Below, in pieces: positions 31,156-40,652 of a DNA stretch of 64,000 nt. Made by a program: the position numbers and the translations under genes. Below the pieces are notes generated by a model. That model made no database searches. It was not told the DNA's origin and saw only the letters and a list, made by a program, of their open reading frames with translations. The first letter of the stretch is position 1. Each line of letters starts with the position of its first letter. Source of the stretch: Nitrincola alkalisediminis (GTDB lineage: Bacteria > Pseudomonadota > Gammaproteobacteria > Pseudomonadales > Balneatricaceae); NCBI RefSeq assembly GCF_009821115.1, contig NZ_VYTY01000005.1, positions 1-64,000 on the forward strand, read 5' to 3'.

Positions 31156-32217
31156 TTAAACCCGATTAATACGTTGCCCAACAGACTCAATGAGCGTTTC
31201 TGGAAGAGCATTTAAAGATAGCACCTGATTGACTGCACCGATGGCAATCGCTTCTTTTGGCATCCCGAATACAACGCAGCTTTTTTCATCCTGTGCAAAG
31301 GTCACAGCACCGCTGTCTTTCATTGCTTTCATGCCGATGGCACCGTCTTTTCCCATGCCTGTCAATATCACGCCTATCGCATTACCCCCTACCACCTTCG
31401 CCGCGGATAAGAATAACACATCCACAGAAGGTCGATGGCGATTGACTAAAGGCGCATCACTGAGTGATGTTAAATAATTAGCACCACTTCTAACGACTTC
31501 TAAATGCGCATTCCCCGGTGCAATGTAGACATGACCGGGCAGCACTCGCTGACGGTGTTCAGCCTCCATCACACGCAACTGACATAATGTGTTTAAACGT
31601 TCTGCAAAGGTGCGCGTGAAATGCTCTGGCATATGCTGGGTAATCATAATGGCTGGCATATCTGGGGGCAGAGGCATTAGCAACGCCTTAATCGCCTCAG
31701 TACCACCAGTAGACGCACCCACAAATATGATTTTTTCAGTGGAACTCAACGGTAAAGATAAACGTTGCAGAGGTAATTTCGCTGTTTGCGCAAGAGTTCG
31801 AATGTTGGCTTTTGCACACATGCGTAGCTTGTCGGCAATCAAATCCGCATAGCTTTTTAAACCTGAAACGATATCCAATTTAGGCTTCGCAATAAAATCG
31901 ACCGCACCTAATTCCAAGGCTCTCAAGGTCACATCGGACCCGTGTTCAGTTAAGGATGACACCATCAGGACAGGCATGGGCCGCAGTCGCATTAAGCGTT
32001 CGAGAAAATCCAAGCCATCCATCTTTGGCATTTCAACATCCAGCGTGAGGACATCCGGATTGTGGAGTTTAATCAACTCTCTTGCCACGAGTGGATCCGG
32101 AGCGGTTGCCACAACCGTCAGATCCTCATAACTGTTGATGATTTCTGTTAACAATTGTCGAATAAGCGCAGAATCATCAACGACCAATACTTTTATTTTG
32201 GTTTCTAATATCGCCAT
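31156..32217 (-). CDS. cheB: chemotaxis response regulator methylesterase CheB
   Basis: Receptor methylesterase and deamidase activated by phosphorylation from CheA. The N-terminal receiver has the acidic pair Asp14/Asp15 and phospho-acceptor Asp60 ([12 protein letters not shown]). The C-terminal esterase has the Ser motif GASTGGTEA, His in QHMPEHF and Asp in LTGMGKDG, the expected triad. 353 residues. The ATG overlaps the cheD stop codon (TGATG), so the two are translationally coupled. Order cheR-cheD-cheB matches the Pseudomonas che2 cluster. Confidence 0.95.
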   Translation of the reverse strand: MAILETKIKVLVVDDSALIRQLLTEIINSYEDLTVVATAPDPLVARELIKLHNPDVLTLDVEMPKMDGLDFLERLMRLRPMPVLMVSSLTEHGSDVTLRALELGAVDFIAKPKLDIVSGLKSYADLIADKLRMCAKANIRTLAQTAKLPLQRLSLPLSSTEKIIFVGASTGGTEAIKALLMPLPPDMPAIMITQHMPEHFTRTFAERLNTLCQLRVMEAEHRQRVLPGHVYIAPGNAHLEVVRSGANYLTSLSDAPLVNRHRPSVDVLFLSAAKVVGGNAIGVILTGMGKDGAIGMKAMKDSGAVTFAQDEKSCVVFGMPKEAIAIGAVNQVLSLNALPETLIESVGQRINRV

Positions 32218-32837
32218 CAATTAAATAGCTCCATCGGGCCTGATAAATCCATATCCACTAAACGCTCTAAGTACTCTGATTCGCGATCCAACAACGTCGT
32301 GTTGTTTAACTTGTGTAGCCGTTTAACCAACACTTTACCCGTTCGAGGAAAAAAATAGAGTTTACTGGGATAAGGCTGCAAAAGATCTTGGCTAGCCACT
32401 TGAATGCTTTCCTGCTGCAAATAGTGCAGCACGAAATGAGCATTCATTTCACATAGCTGCTTAGCGTCAGACGTTTTTATCCAGTTTGATGCACCAAACA
32501 CCTTTGCAACCAAATCACGTCGTTGACTGCCCATTTTAATCAATTGATTGGTTAGCATCTCCATCGCATGGCCTGCGTAATGTATGGCACCGATTGAAGA
32601 CACGGCAGAATCTAAAAATCGATCTGGCACAATAAAATGACACATGCCACCCAGCTCTTTGAGACGATCACGAATGCACACACAAACACAGGACCCTACA
32701 ACGGAGACAATCATCATATCCTTACCGGTGACAAAAAACTCCCCTGGCAAAACCTTAACAGCATGCTGTTCAAAGTAAGGATCGTAGTAAACATCTGGAT
32801 TGATGCCAGACCTAGCATTCTCATCTTGCACGGTCAT
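32217..32837 (-). CDS. cheD: chemoreceptor glutamine deamidase CheD
   Basis: Predicted CheD with catalytic Cys in [10 protein letters not shown] and His in GGMCHFIVP. 206 residues, again longer than the minimal family. The last nine residues are LSGPMELFN, a variant of the operon's shared tail. Its start overlaps the cheR stop by 4 bp and its stop overlaps the cheB start by 1 bp. It resembles the other CheD of the operon along its length (VKVLPGE[FY][FY]VT, YFFP[RK]TGKV-type segments), so the two look like paralogues from an old duplication. Confidence 0.93.
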   Translation of the reverse strand: MTVQDENARSGINPDVYYDPYFEQHAVKVLPGEFFVTGKDMMIVSVVGSCVCVCIRDRLKELGGMCHFIVPDRFLDSAVSSIGAIHYAGHAMEMLTNQLIKMGSQRRDLVAKVFGASNWIKTSDAKQLCEMNAHFVLHYLQQESIQVASQDLLQPYPSKLYFFPRTGKVLVKRLHKLNNTTLLDRESEYLERLVDMDLSGPMELFN

Positions 32838-33691
32838 CGCCTTATCGTACTATTCGACGCTAATCGGACAGGGTAGTAGATCGTTTTACCCTTAGACTTA
32901 AATAAATTCGCTGCATGTTGAAAACTTTCTGAATGTCCGGCATACAACAGCCCCGACTCACTCAGCAAAGGACGAAATTTCTCTAGAATGCTGTACTGGG
33001 TCGGCTTATCAAAGTAAATCATGACATTACGACAAAAGATAGCATCAAAAGGGCCCCGCAAGCTCCAATGGGATGCCAACAAGTTCAGAGGTTGAAAGCT
33101 CACTAGTGCTTGAACCTCAGGCCGAACTTTTACTGAGCCTTGACGATCACCTTTGCCCTTCAAGAAAAAGGTTTTCAAACGCTGTCCATCCATTTTTTCA
33201 ACACGCTCAACCCCATAAATGCCCTGTTGCGCGTGAGCCAATACATGAGTATCCACATCGGTTGCTAAAATTTTAACGGGCGGAGTCCAACTGCCAAAGG
33301 CTTCAATCGCGGTCATGGCAATCGAGTAGGCTTCCTCTCCCGTCGAGCACGCACTGGACCAAATGCTAAAATGACGCGCCCCTCCTAACGATTCGCTCTG
33401 TCGCATCTGATCGGCTAAGAAATCAAAATGATGCGACTCTCGAAAAAAAGACGTGAGATTGGTTGTCAGCGCATTAATGAAGTCCTGCATTTCATCCGGT
33501 GCTTGCGCCAAATAGTCTAGGTACTCAGAGAACGTCTTAAGGCCTAAAATTCTTAAACGACGCGCAATCCGACTGTAGACAAGATCTCTCTTTTTGTCAG
33601 ATAAGGCGATGCCAACGCGCGAGCGAATGAGTAGACGAATCCGCTCAAAATCCTCAGGATTGAACACAAACTCTCGATCAATCAACTTCAA
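32834..33691 (-). CDS. cheR: chemoreceptor methyltransferase CheR
   Basis: SAM-dependent methyltransferase that methylates receptor glutamates. The 285-residue protein has the N-terminal helical domain and the SAM-binding core (SSACSTGEEAYSIAM, then AIFCRNVMIYFD). It lies 61 bp after the receptor gene whose C-terminus, EWEEF, fits the pentapeptide that tethers CheR. In Pseudomonas aeruginosa CheR2 is known to bind a GWEEF tail on its receptor McpB/Aer2, so a dedicated pair is likely here too. Confidence 0.95.
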   Translation of the reverse strand: MKLIDREFVFNPEDFERIRLLIRSRVGIALSDKKRDLVYSRIARRLRILGLKTFSEYLDYLAQAPDEMQDFINALTTNLTSFFRESHHFDFLADQMRQSESLGGARHFSIWSSACSTGEEAYSIAMTAIEAFGSWTPPVKILATDVDTHVLAHAQQGIYGVERVEKMDGQRLKTFFLKGKGDRQGSVKVRPEVQALVSFQPLNLLASHWSLRGPFDAIFCRNVMIYFDKPTQYSILEKFRPLLSESGLLYAGHSESFQHAANLFKSKGKTIYYPVRLASNSTIRR

Positions 33692-33752
33692 CCTCTCTGT
33701 GACTATGAACTCCGTCAGGCCATCCTCGATCAGCTGACGGACTCACCCCTCA

Positions 33753-36176
33753 TTAAAACTCTTCCCACTCATCCTCCGCCTGACGTTTAATCGGCGGTTT
33801 AATCGGCGGTTTAATCGGCGGCTTTACTCGCTTAGGCATCGCGGTGTGTGGCACTCGTAATGCTGGCTGTGCACCCTGTCGACTCGTCGGAGCCGGTTTC
33901 GTCAATACAGGCTGCTCTTCATTGAGTTTGAACGTGGAAACAGACAGAGCAAGAGCGGATGCTTGCTCTTCTAAGGACTCGGCTGATGCGGCGGCCTGCT
34001 CGACCAATGCCGCATTCTGCTGCGTGACATCGTCCATTTGAGTAACCGCTTGATTCACTTGCTCGATGCCTTGGCTTTGCTCTTCTGAAGCCGCTGAGAT
34101 TTCGCCCATCAAGTCCGTTACACGTTTAACCGACACCACAATTTCTTCAATCGTTTTACCGGTTTCGTTGACTAGATCACTGCCCTCATGAACGATATCC
34201 ACTGAACGATTAATCAGCTCTTTAATTTCTTTTGCCGCCGCGGCCGAACGCTGAGCAAGCGAGCGCACCTCACCCGCAACAACGGCAAACCCTCGGCCTT
34301 GCTCACCGGCTCTCGCGGCTTCCACTGCAGCATTCAAAGCCAGTATATTCGTTTGAAACGCAATACCGTCAATCAACGTGGTGATATCGGCAATTTTATT
34401 GGAGCTTTCGCTGATAGCCTCCATGGTTTTCACCACTCGACGGGCTTTTTCACCACCGTTTTCAGCAACTTGCGATGCACTTTGCGCCAGTTGATTGGCT
34501 TGACGCGCGTTATCAGCATTCTGGCGAACCGTTGAAGTCAGTTCTTCTAAACTTGATGCGGTTTCCTCCAAGCTGGAGGCTTGTTCTTCCGTACGTTGCG
34601 ATAAATCCGTATTACCTGCTGATATTTCTTGAGCGGCTGTGTTAATGGCCTCAACCGACTGTTTAATCTCAATCACTAGATTGGTCAGTTGCTCAACGGT
34701 TGCATTGGTGCTCGATTGCAAATCACCAAAGCTCCCTTGATAGTCCCCCGTCACGCGCTCAGTTAGCTCACCCTGCGACAGATGCCCTAAAACTCTCATG
34801 ACCTCTCGCAAACCTCGGTCAGTGACCGACATCAGTTGGTTAACACCATCGCCCAAGCGGCTAAAGAATCCAGTTAAATCGGCTGTATCGATTCGCGTCG
34901 TGAAGTCGCCTTCAACCGCTTTTTCAACTAAGCGCGAAATTTTGTCTTCCACCGCCACTTCAAGGGTTCTGTCTTTCCACTCAACCACTGAACCCAAGCG
35001 CTCTCCCTCCTCATTCACAATTGGATTTGCGGTTAAGTCAAATGTTCGGCCCCCAATGCGAACGGTGGCATCGTGTTTGGATTGCAGCGCTGTCAAAAGA
35101 TGGCGTTGGTGTGCTGGATTTTTATGGAAAAGGTCAATGCTATTGCCCAATAAATGATTGGAATCAAAGTTTGGTAGATCGATACGAATCTGCTGTTCAG
35201 CGGTTTTGAACATGTCCAGAACCGCTGGATTCATATAGATAATATTAAAATCGGCGTCTGCAACCATCACATTGGCCGACACACTGTCGAGGGCGTTTTT
35301 AATACGCAGGTTGCTATTGCTCACACGACGAGTTTCTTGAATGTCCGCATTTAATTTACGCTGCATCACGGCCAAGGCTTGCAAGGCCGCTCCCACTTCG
35401 TCCTTACGCGTTTCTTCGATCACTTGATTTAAATCGCCCTCGCCAATCGCACGAAAATGGGCAACCAAGGCACGCAATGGTTTTACGATACTGGCCAAGA
35501 TAAAAATAGCAAGGAGCAAAATGACCACCAGTGCCGCAGCGCTGCTGATCGCCAATGACTGTAACTCATGCTCAGCGGTCTCAACGGCATCTTCTGCATC
35601 TGCAGCGGCACGTGTCGTGTTATTCGTGACCAACAGCTCAAAACTTTGCCCCATTGCGTCCGACTTAGGCACCATGCTTGTTACCGCTCGGCGGTACTCG
35701 GCCATCAAGCGTTGAAAACGAAACTCATCGGTTGTTTCAATCATGGTGGCGATCAAGGCATCCAGATCAACGTACGCATCTCGCCAATCTTGGTATTCCG
35801 CCGCCAATTGATCATAGATGGCTTGTCCTCTTGCTGTCACACGGGGAATACCAGCAAGACGCTCCCAGTGCTGGTCAATCACAGACCAAGAGTTCTGGCG
35901 TTGATGTGCAATGCTCTGTAACAAAGACTTATCACGCCATCCATCCGTTTGCGTGAGTACTTCAATGGTTTGTGCGCGTATGGTCATACGCTCGGCATTC
36001 ATGGTCATCAAGGACACCATGGAGGGAATACGGTTGTCTCGCATCAATTGCGCATATTTAGACCAACCCGTAAATCCCTGATAGGCTTCGAAACTGGCAA
36101 AGCTTAAGGCAATCAACATGACGAAGGTCATCAAGCCTATTTTTAGGCTCGTTTTCAGGTTGTTAAACGCTTTCAT
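33753..36176 (-). CDS. methyl-accepting chemotaxis protein with PAS domain and CheR-docking tail
   Basis: 807 residues. A membrane helix (about 14-36), a helical periplasmic four-helix-bundle-type sensor, a second helix (about 207-228) and HAMP are followed by a PAS domain (about 295-410, [17 protein letters not shown]) and further HAMP-like segments ([21 protein letters not shown]). The signalling hairpin contains [21 protein letters not shown] Pro/Lys linker, KPPI repeated three times (785-796), leads to the C-terminal pentapeptide EWEEF, the xWxxF type that docks CheR. It is the main receptor of the cluster; the ligand is not known. Confidence 0.93.
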   Translation of the reverse strand: MKAFNNLKTSLKIGLMTFVMLIALSFASFEAYQGFTGWSKYAQLMRDNRIPSMVSLMTMNAERMTIRAQTIEVLTQTDGWRDKSLLQSIAHQRQNSWSVIDQHWERLAGIPRVTARGQAIYDQLAAEYQDWRDAYVDLDALIATMIETTDEFRFQRLMAEYRRAVTSMVPKSDAMGQSFELLVTNNTTRAAADAEDAVETAEHELQSLAISSAAALVVILLLAIFILASIVKPLRALVAHFRAIGEGDLNQVIEETRKDEVGAALQALAVMQRKLNADIQETRRVSNSNLRIKNALDSVSANVMVADADFNIIYMNPAVLDMFKTAEQQIRIDLPNFDSNHLLGNSIDLFHKNPAHQRHLLTALQSKHDATVRIGGRTFDLTANPIVNEEGERLGSVVEWKDRTLEVAVEDKISRLVEKAVEGDFTTRIDTADLTGFFSRLGDGVNQLMSVTDRGLREVMRVLGHLSQGELTERVTGDYQGSFGDLQSSTNATVEQLTNLVIEIKQSVEAINTAAQEISAGNTDLSQRTEEQASSLEETASSLEELTSTVRQNADNARQANQLAQSASQVAENGGEKARRVVKTMEAISESSNKIADITTLIDGIAFQTNILALNAAVEAARAGEQGRGFAVVAGEVRSLAQRSAAAAKEIKELINRSVDIVHEGSDLVNETGKTIEEIVVSVKRVTDLMGEISAASEEQSQGIEQVNQAVTQMDDVTQQNAALVEQAAASAESLEEQASALALSVSTFKLNEEQPVLTKPAPTSRQGAQPALRVPHTAMPKRVKPPIKPPIKPPIKRQAEDEWEEF
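33786..33821. repeat. 12-bp tandem repeat, three perfect copies
   Basis: TTTAATCGGCGG occurs three times in a row with no mismatch. It encodes (KPPI)x3 in the linker between the receptor's signalling domain and its CheR-docking pentapeptide. As the unit is a multiple of three, gain or loss of copies would change linker length and keep the frame. Confidence 0.95.
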
Positions 36177-36199
36177 GTATCGCTCTCCCTCTCGCCTGA

Positions 36200-36694
36200 T
36201 TAAACGGCCTCAGAACTCAATTGATCGACAAGTCCCATGTCCTGACTCGACATTAGCTTTTCAATATCAACAACGATCGCCATCCGCTCGGCAACCGATG
36301 CCAAACCCAGTAAATATTGCGTATCAAAGGTGGCACCAAAATCCGGTGCAGGTCGAATATCGTCTGCACTTAACGCCACGACGTCTGACACCGCATCAAC
36401 CACCATCCCCACGACGCGTTGACCAAGGTTTAAAATAATCATGACGGTAAACTCGTCATAGGTGGCATTACCAAGGTGAAACTTCAGGCGCATATCAACA
36501 ACGGGGACAATCACGCCACGCATATTAATCACACCTTTTATGTAGTCGGGTGTATTGGCAATCCGGGTGACGGCATTGTAACCACGAATTTCCTGCACGG
36601 TTAGGATATCGATGGCGTACTCTTCTTCTCCAAGCGTGAAGGTTAAAAACTCGCGTTTGGCTTGATTATGCTGTGAGCTAGCGGCATCTGTCAT
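36200..36694 (-). CDS. cheW: chemotaxis coupling protein CheW
   Basis: Adapter that links CheA to receptors. The 164-residue protein has the family core ([41 protein letters not shown]) and the conserved Arg of NMRG. It lies 23 bp before the receptor gene and 13 bp after cheA. Short N- and C-terminal extensions carry no recognised motif. Confidence 0.95.
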   Translation of the reverse strand: MTDAASSQHNQAKREFLTFTLGEEEYAIDILTVQEIRGYNAVTRIANTPDYIKGVINMRGVIVPVVDMRLKFHLGNATYDEFTVMIILNLGQRVVGMVVDAVSDVVALSADDIRPAPDFGATFDTQYLLGLASVAERMAIVVDIEKLMSSQDMGLVDQLSSEAV

Positions 36695-36707
36695 GAATAG
36701 GCCTCAA

Positions 36708-38885
36708 TTAACTATGTGCTTGAAAGGTGCTGTGCATACGTGCTAAGCGGTCGATATCCAGAATCAAGGCCACGCGCCCATCGCCCATGATGGTTGCGCC
36801 TGACAACCCATCGACCTTACGAAAATGGGTTTCTAAACTTTTAATGACCACTTGTTGCTGTGCAATCAACTCATCGACAAAAAGGGCAACCTTGTCTTGC
36901 GTCGTTTCGACAACCACTAAGATGCCCTCTTCTGGACGCATATACTGCGGTTGAATACCCAATAATTTATGCAACTCGACCAATGGAAGATACTCTCCAC
37001 GCATCTGCACCACGCGCCCCTGCCCAGCAACCGATTTCATTTGCGATGAATCTGGCTGAAACGACTCGAGGATGCGAGTGAGTGGCAAGACAAAGACCTC
37101 ATCAGCCACACGCAAAATCATACCATCCAATATAGCGAGGGTGAGCGGTAAACGCAGTCCGATGGTGGTTCCGACGCCTTGAGCGGATTCAATTTCAACC
37201 TGGCCTTTCATTTCCGAAATATTACGTTGAACGACGTCCATACCGACACCACGCCCCGATACATCCGTCACTTCTTTTGCCGTCGAAAAGCCCGGTGCGA
37301 AAATTAACTGCCAGACCTCTTTATCCGTCGGATTATCAGACAACGGCAGTCCTTTCTCTCGTGCTTTAGCGATGAGTTTTTCGCGGTCTAAACCTGCACC
37401 ATCATCGGTAATTTGCACCAGTATACTGCCCCCTTGATGACTTGCACTCAGCGTAATGGTGCCCTCTTCAGGCTTACCTGCGGCTCTTCGTACCTCGGGA
37501 ATTTCGATGCCATGATCGATGCTATTACGCAATAGGTGAGTCAAGGGGTCCGCTAATTTTTCAATGAGGCCTTTATCCAACTCGGTCTCTTCACCGACGA
37601 GCTTTAATCGCACTTTCTTGCTCATTTTTTGTGTCAGATCCCGCACAACGCGAGGGAAACGCCCAAACACAAAGTTTATTGGCAGCATACGGATCGACAT
37701 CACGGCTTCTTGCAGATCTCGTGAATTACGCTCTAAATTGACCAATCCCTTATGAATCGTCTCAAAGTGCACAGGATCAAGCTCGCTTACCGATTGAGCC
37801 AACATCGAGCGCGTAATCACCAATTCACCCACTAGGTTAATGAGCTGATCCACCTTTTCCACACCCACTCGAATGGAGGTCTCGGCGTGTGCCTTGCTCG
37901 CATCGGCTTGTTTCGATTTACGAGGCGCAGACACGGGTACAGGGGCCACGGCAGCAGGCGATTCCTTAATCGAGGCGGCTTGTTTGGGCAGCTCAGACTC
38001 AGGCACAAAAAAACCAAAGCCTTGCTCTGTCTCTTGTTGTGCCTGTTTAACTGCAGGCAACTCTGTCTCGTCGACAAAAAAGCCAAAGCCAGAATCCTCT
38101 GAAGCCTGCGACGCTGGCAACTCGCTTTCATCGACAAAAAAACCAAAATCAGCATCCGATGCTGAGGATGGCTCAGGAAGGTCCATAAAGAAACCAAACC
38201 CTTCATCTTCGACGACGGCAGGCTCCTCAGTAATGGTGACTTCATAATCCTGGCAAATAAAGGCAAAGGTATCGAGCAGATCCTGTAACACAACCGAGCC
38301 CGTTAAAGTCCACTCATAGCGCCCTGCTCCCTGATCCGCAATTAAGATCAAAGTGCCTAAACGGGATAAATCAGCCACCAGTGCCTCAAAGGAGGCCGGT
38401 CCCGAAAAAATATCCGAGTCAGGATGAAGACGAATTCGATACGTAGTAACCGGTGATTGGGTCGGTGTATGCGTAGCGGAATCCTCCAGTATCGAAGCCT
38501 CTTCCCCTAAACTGAGCAAAAGCGTCTTCATATCTGTTACACGCTGCTCGTCTAGGTCCCCCCCGTCTTGATGCGCTTCCAACATCAGCTTTAAAAGATC
38601 ACCGCAGGCTAAAAAGGCACTGACCATCTCATGCGTAATCGGCAACGTTTCCTTACGGAGCTTATCCAGTAGGCTCTCTAAGGCGTGCGTCAGATCCGCA
38701 ATATTTGAAAAGCCAAACGTGCCGCTCCCCCCCTTAATGGAGTGTGCAGCACGAAAAATTGCATTCAAATCATCAAGATTGGGGTGCTCGATATCGATGG
38801 CTAAGAGCAACTGCTCCATCGCGTCGAGATGCTCATAGGCTTCATCAATGAACACTTGATGAAACTGACTCAGGTCGATGCTCAT
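36708..38885 (-). CDS. cheA: chemotaxis histidine kinase CheA with FGFF repeat linker
   Basis: 725 residues. P1/Hpt domain at 1-110 with phospho-acceptor His48 (AAHSIKGGSGTFG); a small alpha/beta domain at about 147-218 (YRIRLHPDSDIF); a linker (219-335) with four FGFF motifs starting at residues 230, 247, 267 and 290, the last three followed by [DP]-E-[ST]-ELP. Then come dimerisation helices, the ATP-binding domain (LLRNSIDHGIE; TDDGAGLD; GRGVGMDVV) and a C-terminal CheW-like domain. All catalytic features are intact. No canonical P2 domain is obvious, so the repeat linker may be where the response regulator or another partner binds. Between cheY (54 bp) and cheW (13 bp). Confidence 0.95.
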   Translation of the reverse strand: MSIDLSQFHQVFIDEAYEHLDAMEQLLLAIDIEHPNLDDLNAIFRAAHSIKGGSGTFGFSNIADLTHALESLLDKLRKETLPITHEMVSAFLACGDLLKLMLEAHQDGGDLDEQRVTDMKTLLLSLGEEASILEDSATHTPTQSPVTTYRIRLHPDSDIFSGPASFEALVADLSRLGTLILIADQGAGRYEWTLTGSVVLQDLLDTFAFICQDYEVTITEEPAVVEDEGFGFFMDLPEPSSASDADFGFFVDESELPASQASEDSGFGFFVDETELPAVKQAQQETEQGFGFFVPESELPKQAASIKESPAAVAPVPVSAPRKSKQADASKAHAETSIRVGVEKVDQLINLVGELVITRSMLAQSVSELDPVHFETIHKGLVNLERNSRDLQEAVMSIRMLPINFVFGRFPRVVRDLTQKMSKKVRLKLVGEETELDKGLIEKLADPLTHLLRNSIDHGIEIPEVRRAAGKPEEGTITLSASHQGGSILVQITDDGAGLDREKLIAKAREKGLPLSDNPTDKEVWQLIFAPGFSTAKEVTDVSGRGVGMDVVQRNISEMKGQVEIESAQGVGTTIGLRLPLTLAILDGMILRVADEVFVLPLTRILESFQPDSSQMKSVAGQGRVVQMRGEYLPLVELHKLLGIQPQYMRPEEGILVVVETTQDKVALFVDELIAQQQVVIKSLETHFRKVDGLSGATIMGDGRVALILDIDRLARMHSTFQAHS

Positions 38886-38939
38886 CCTAGACTCCCTAAT
38901 GCTGCAGGAGAGACATCACCCTGCAAGGAAAACAAATCG

Positions 38940-39305
38940 TTAGCCGATCACGCGTTTAACAACATCTATCAATTTTTGTGGATCGAAGGGCTTCACCAAC
39001 CAGCCCGTCGCACCCGCCGCTTTGCCCTGCATTTTCATCGTGTCCCCCGCTTCCGTGGTCAAAACTAATATGGGCACTGATCGATACGCTGGCAAAGTCC
39101 GCAGTTGACGAATCAACGTTAACCCATCCATATTGGGCATATTCTGGTCAGTCAAAATTAAATCATAATGTCCCGTTTTTGCTTTATCTAACCCTTGTAC
39201 TCCATCCGATGCTTCAGTGACTGAATACCCAGCCGCCTTCAGCGTAAAACTTACCATTTGACGAATGGAGGCTGAGTCATCAACCGTCAGTATTGACTTA
39301 CCCAT
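38940..39305 (-). CDS. cheY: response regulator CheY
   Basis: Stand-alone receiver of 121 residues starting MGKSILTVDDS. The acidic pair Asp9/Asp10, phospho-acceptor Asp53 (LILTDQNMPNMDG), the Thr of LVLTTE and the Lys of WLVKPF are all present, so it should accept phosphate from CheA. No output domain. AGGTT precedes the chosen ATG; a frame extended to 39362 has no family similarity. Genes upstream and downstream place it as the regulator of this cluster rather than of the flagellar system. Confidence 0.94.
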   Translation of the reverse strand: MGKSILTVDDSASIRQMVSFTLKAAGYSVTEASDGVQGLDKAKTGHYDLILTDQNMPNMDGLTLIRQLRTLPAYRSVPILVLTTEAGDTMKMQGKAAGATGWLVKPFDPQKLIDVVKRVIG

Positions 39306-39453
39306 ATACAACCTCAAACTTTTATTGACTATTGAAAGACGATGGATGCGCTTTCGCAACACGTTATATCATGCAAAGGACACAATCACGTTGAGGCGCA
39401 TCAAGAAATTATCCAAAGACGAAACCTGGCCTTACTCGGCTGGAAACACCTTC

Positions 39454-40488
39454 TCAAAAAAGCTCTATATCACCACTGGAGTAGGTAGGCTCTTTGACGG
39501 CCCCTCGTTCAAGCAGCTCTTTATAAGAACACACTCGATTTTTCCCATGATTTTTTGCGTAGTACAAGGCTTTATCCGCACGATCAAGCAACGTATGCAC
39601 CACATCCATTGAATTCACTTCAACGACACCAATACTCACCGTGACATGGCTCACTTGGGGGAAGGCGTACTCATCGATGGCCGCCCGAAAGCGCTCAAAG
39701 GCCACCATTGCCGTATCCGTTGAATCCGTTTCGGTAATCACCACAAACTCTTCACCACCAAAACGGAAAATCAAATCGCTCTCACGAAAGGTATGACGCA
39801 TAATTTGCGACATGAGTAACAACACCTCATCGCCATAAATATGGCCCAGTGTGTCATTGATCTGCTTGAAGTTGTCAATATCAATCAGACCGAGGGAATA
39901 CACAGGTTCACCCTCTACGCTAGCACGGCGGTCATCATCTCCAAAGGATGGAAAACGCTCACTCGACATGCCGATCACTCGCTGGATGCTGTCATCGAAG
40001 GTTTTTCGGTTCAGCAACCCCGTGAGTTGATCGCGCTGTGAATCTTCTATTAATTGACAAAAGTTGCGATAGATCTGCAATAACGCATGAATAACACGCG
40101 AATCATTCTGAGAATTGATACGCCGCGACTCAACCACCAATGCCACGCTTAAGAGTTGCAGATCCAATACTGGATAAATGGAAATATGATTGCCATTGGC
40201 TTTTTTAGAATGATAGGTGGTTTTTAAGCGTCGAGAAATATGAAGAGCACTGAGCACTTCGGGTTCATCAATCAACTTTTTACGCAGCGTTTGGCTATCA
40301 TAATTTCCATTATGGCCATACCGCAGGGTAAACCGAACCTCACCATCCGAATCGTACTTGAGCATCATCACTTGCTCAGGACGGAAAAGCTCGTGTACTG
40401 TTTTCAGCATGCTGAATTCAAGCAACTCAAGATCACGAATGGATGTCAGCGATGCCAACCGATCTAGCAGGTGAGGTGTTAAAGACAA
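39454..40488 (-). CDS. GAF-like diguanylate cyclase at the head of the chemosensory operon
   Basis: 344 residues. An N-terminal sensor of GAF-like character (about 20-150) is followed by a GGDEF domain with GGEEF (244-248) and an RxxD inhibitory site RESD (235-238). A 60-residue insert-like loop rich in Asp/Arg (SSERFPSFGDDDRR) lies near the start of the GGDEF domain. The C-terminus is SSGDIELF, nearly identical to the tail SGDIDLF of the receptor-like protein in the same operon. It is transcribed in the same direction as cheY, 148 bp upstream, and its tail argues that it belongs to the chemosensory system. Confidence 0.88.
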   Translation of the reverse strand: MSLTPHLLDRLASLTSIRDLELLEFSMLKTVHELFRPEQVMMLKYDSDGEVRFTLRYGHNGNYDSQTLRKKLIDEPEVLSALHISRRLKTTYHSKKANGNHISIYPVLDLQLLSVALVVESRRINSQNDSRVIHALLQIYRNFCQLIEDSQRDQLTGLLNRKTFDDSIQRVIGMSSERFPSFGDDDRRASVEGEPVYSLGLIDIDNFKQINDTLGHIYGDEVLLLMSQIMRHTFRESDLIFRFGGEEFVVITETDSTDTAMVAFERFRAAIDEYAFPQVSHVTVSIGVVEVNSMDVVHTLLDRADKALYYAKNHGKNRVCSYKELLERGAVKEPTYSSGDIELF

Positions 40489-40577
40489 AACGAAACCTTT
40501 AAGCGTATAGTTAACGTAGATTAGATAATATACAGAGAATCGGCTTTATTCCAATGTTAGATTTATCTTTTAGGTAT

Positions 40578-40621
40578 AAAAAACCCCGCCGCTGTCATAA
40601 TGACGCTGGGCAGGGCTTTTT
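40578..40621 (-). terminator. intrinsic terminator after phoX
   Basis: On the minus strand AAAGCCCTGCC pairs with GGCGGGGTTTT across an inner GTCA/TGAC hairpin, and ends in six T residues. It lies 32 bp after the phoX stop codon and separates it from the chemosensory operon. A run of five T on the plus strand makes it potentially bidirectional. Confidence 0.8.
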
Positions 40622-40652
40622 AAAAGAGTCAGCAGTCGATTAATCTAACGAC

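Noticed and set aside
33786-33821. Short tandem repeats as a CRISPR-like array
   Set aside because: Three 12-bp units without spacers inside a coding frame; they encode a Pro-rich linker. No CRISPR array exists in the window.
37832-38293. Overlapping frames opposite or inside cheA (up to 153 codons)
   Set aside because: They are frame shadows of the FGFF-repeat region, with no family similarity or ribosome-binding sites.
29358-40488. The tail [DE]LF as a DNA polymerase sliding-clamp-binding motif (QLxLF type)
   Set aside because: The tails lack the conserved Gln-Leu start and occur on signalling proteins, so clamp binding is unlikely.
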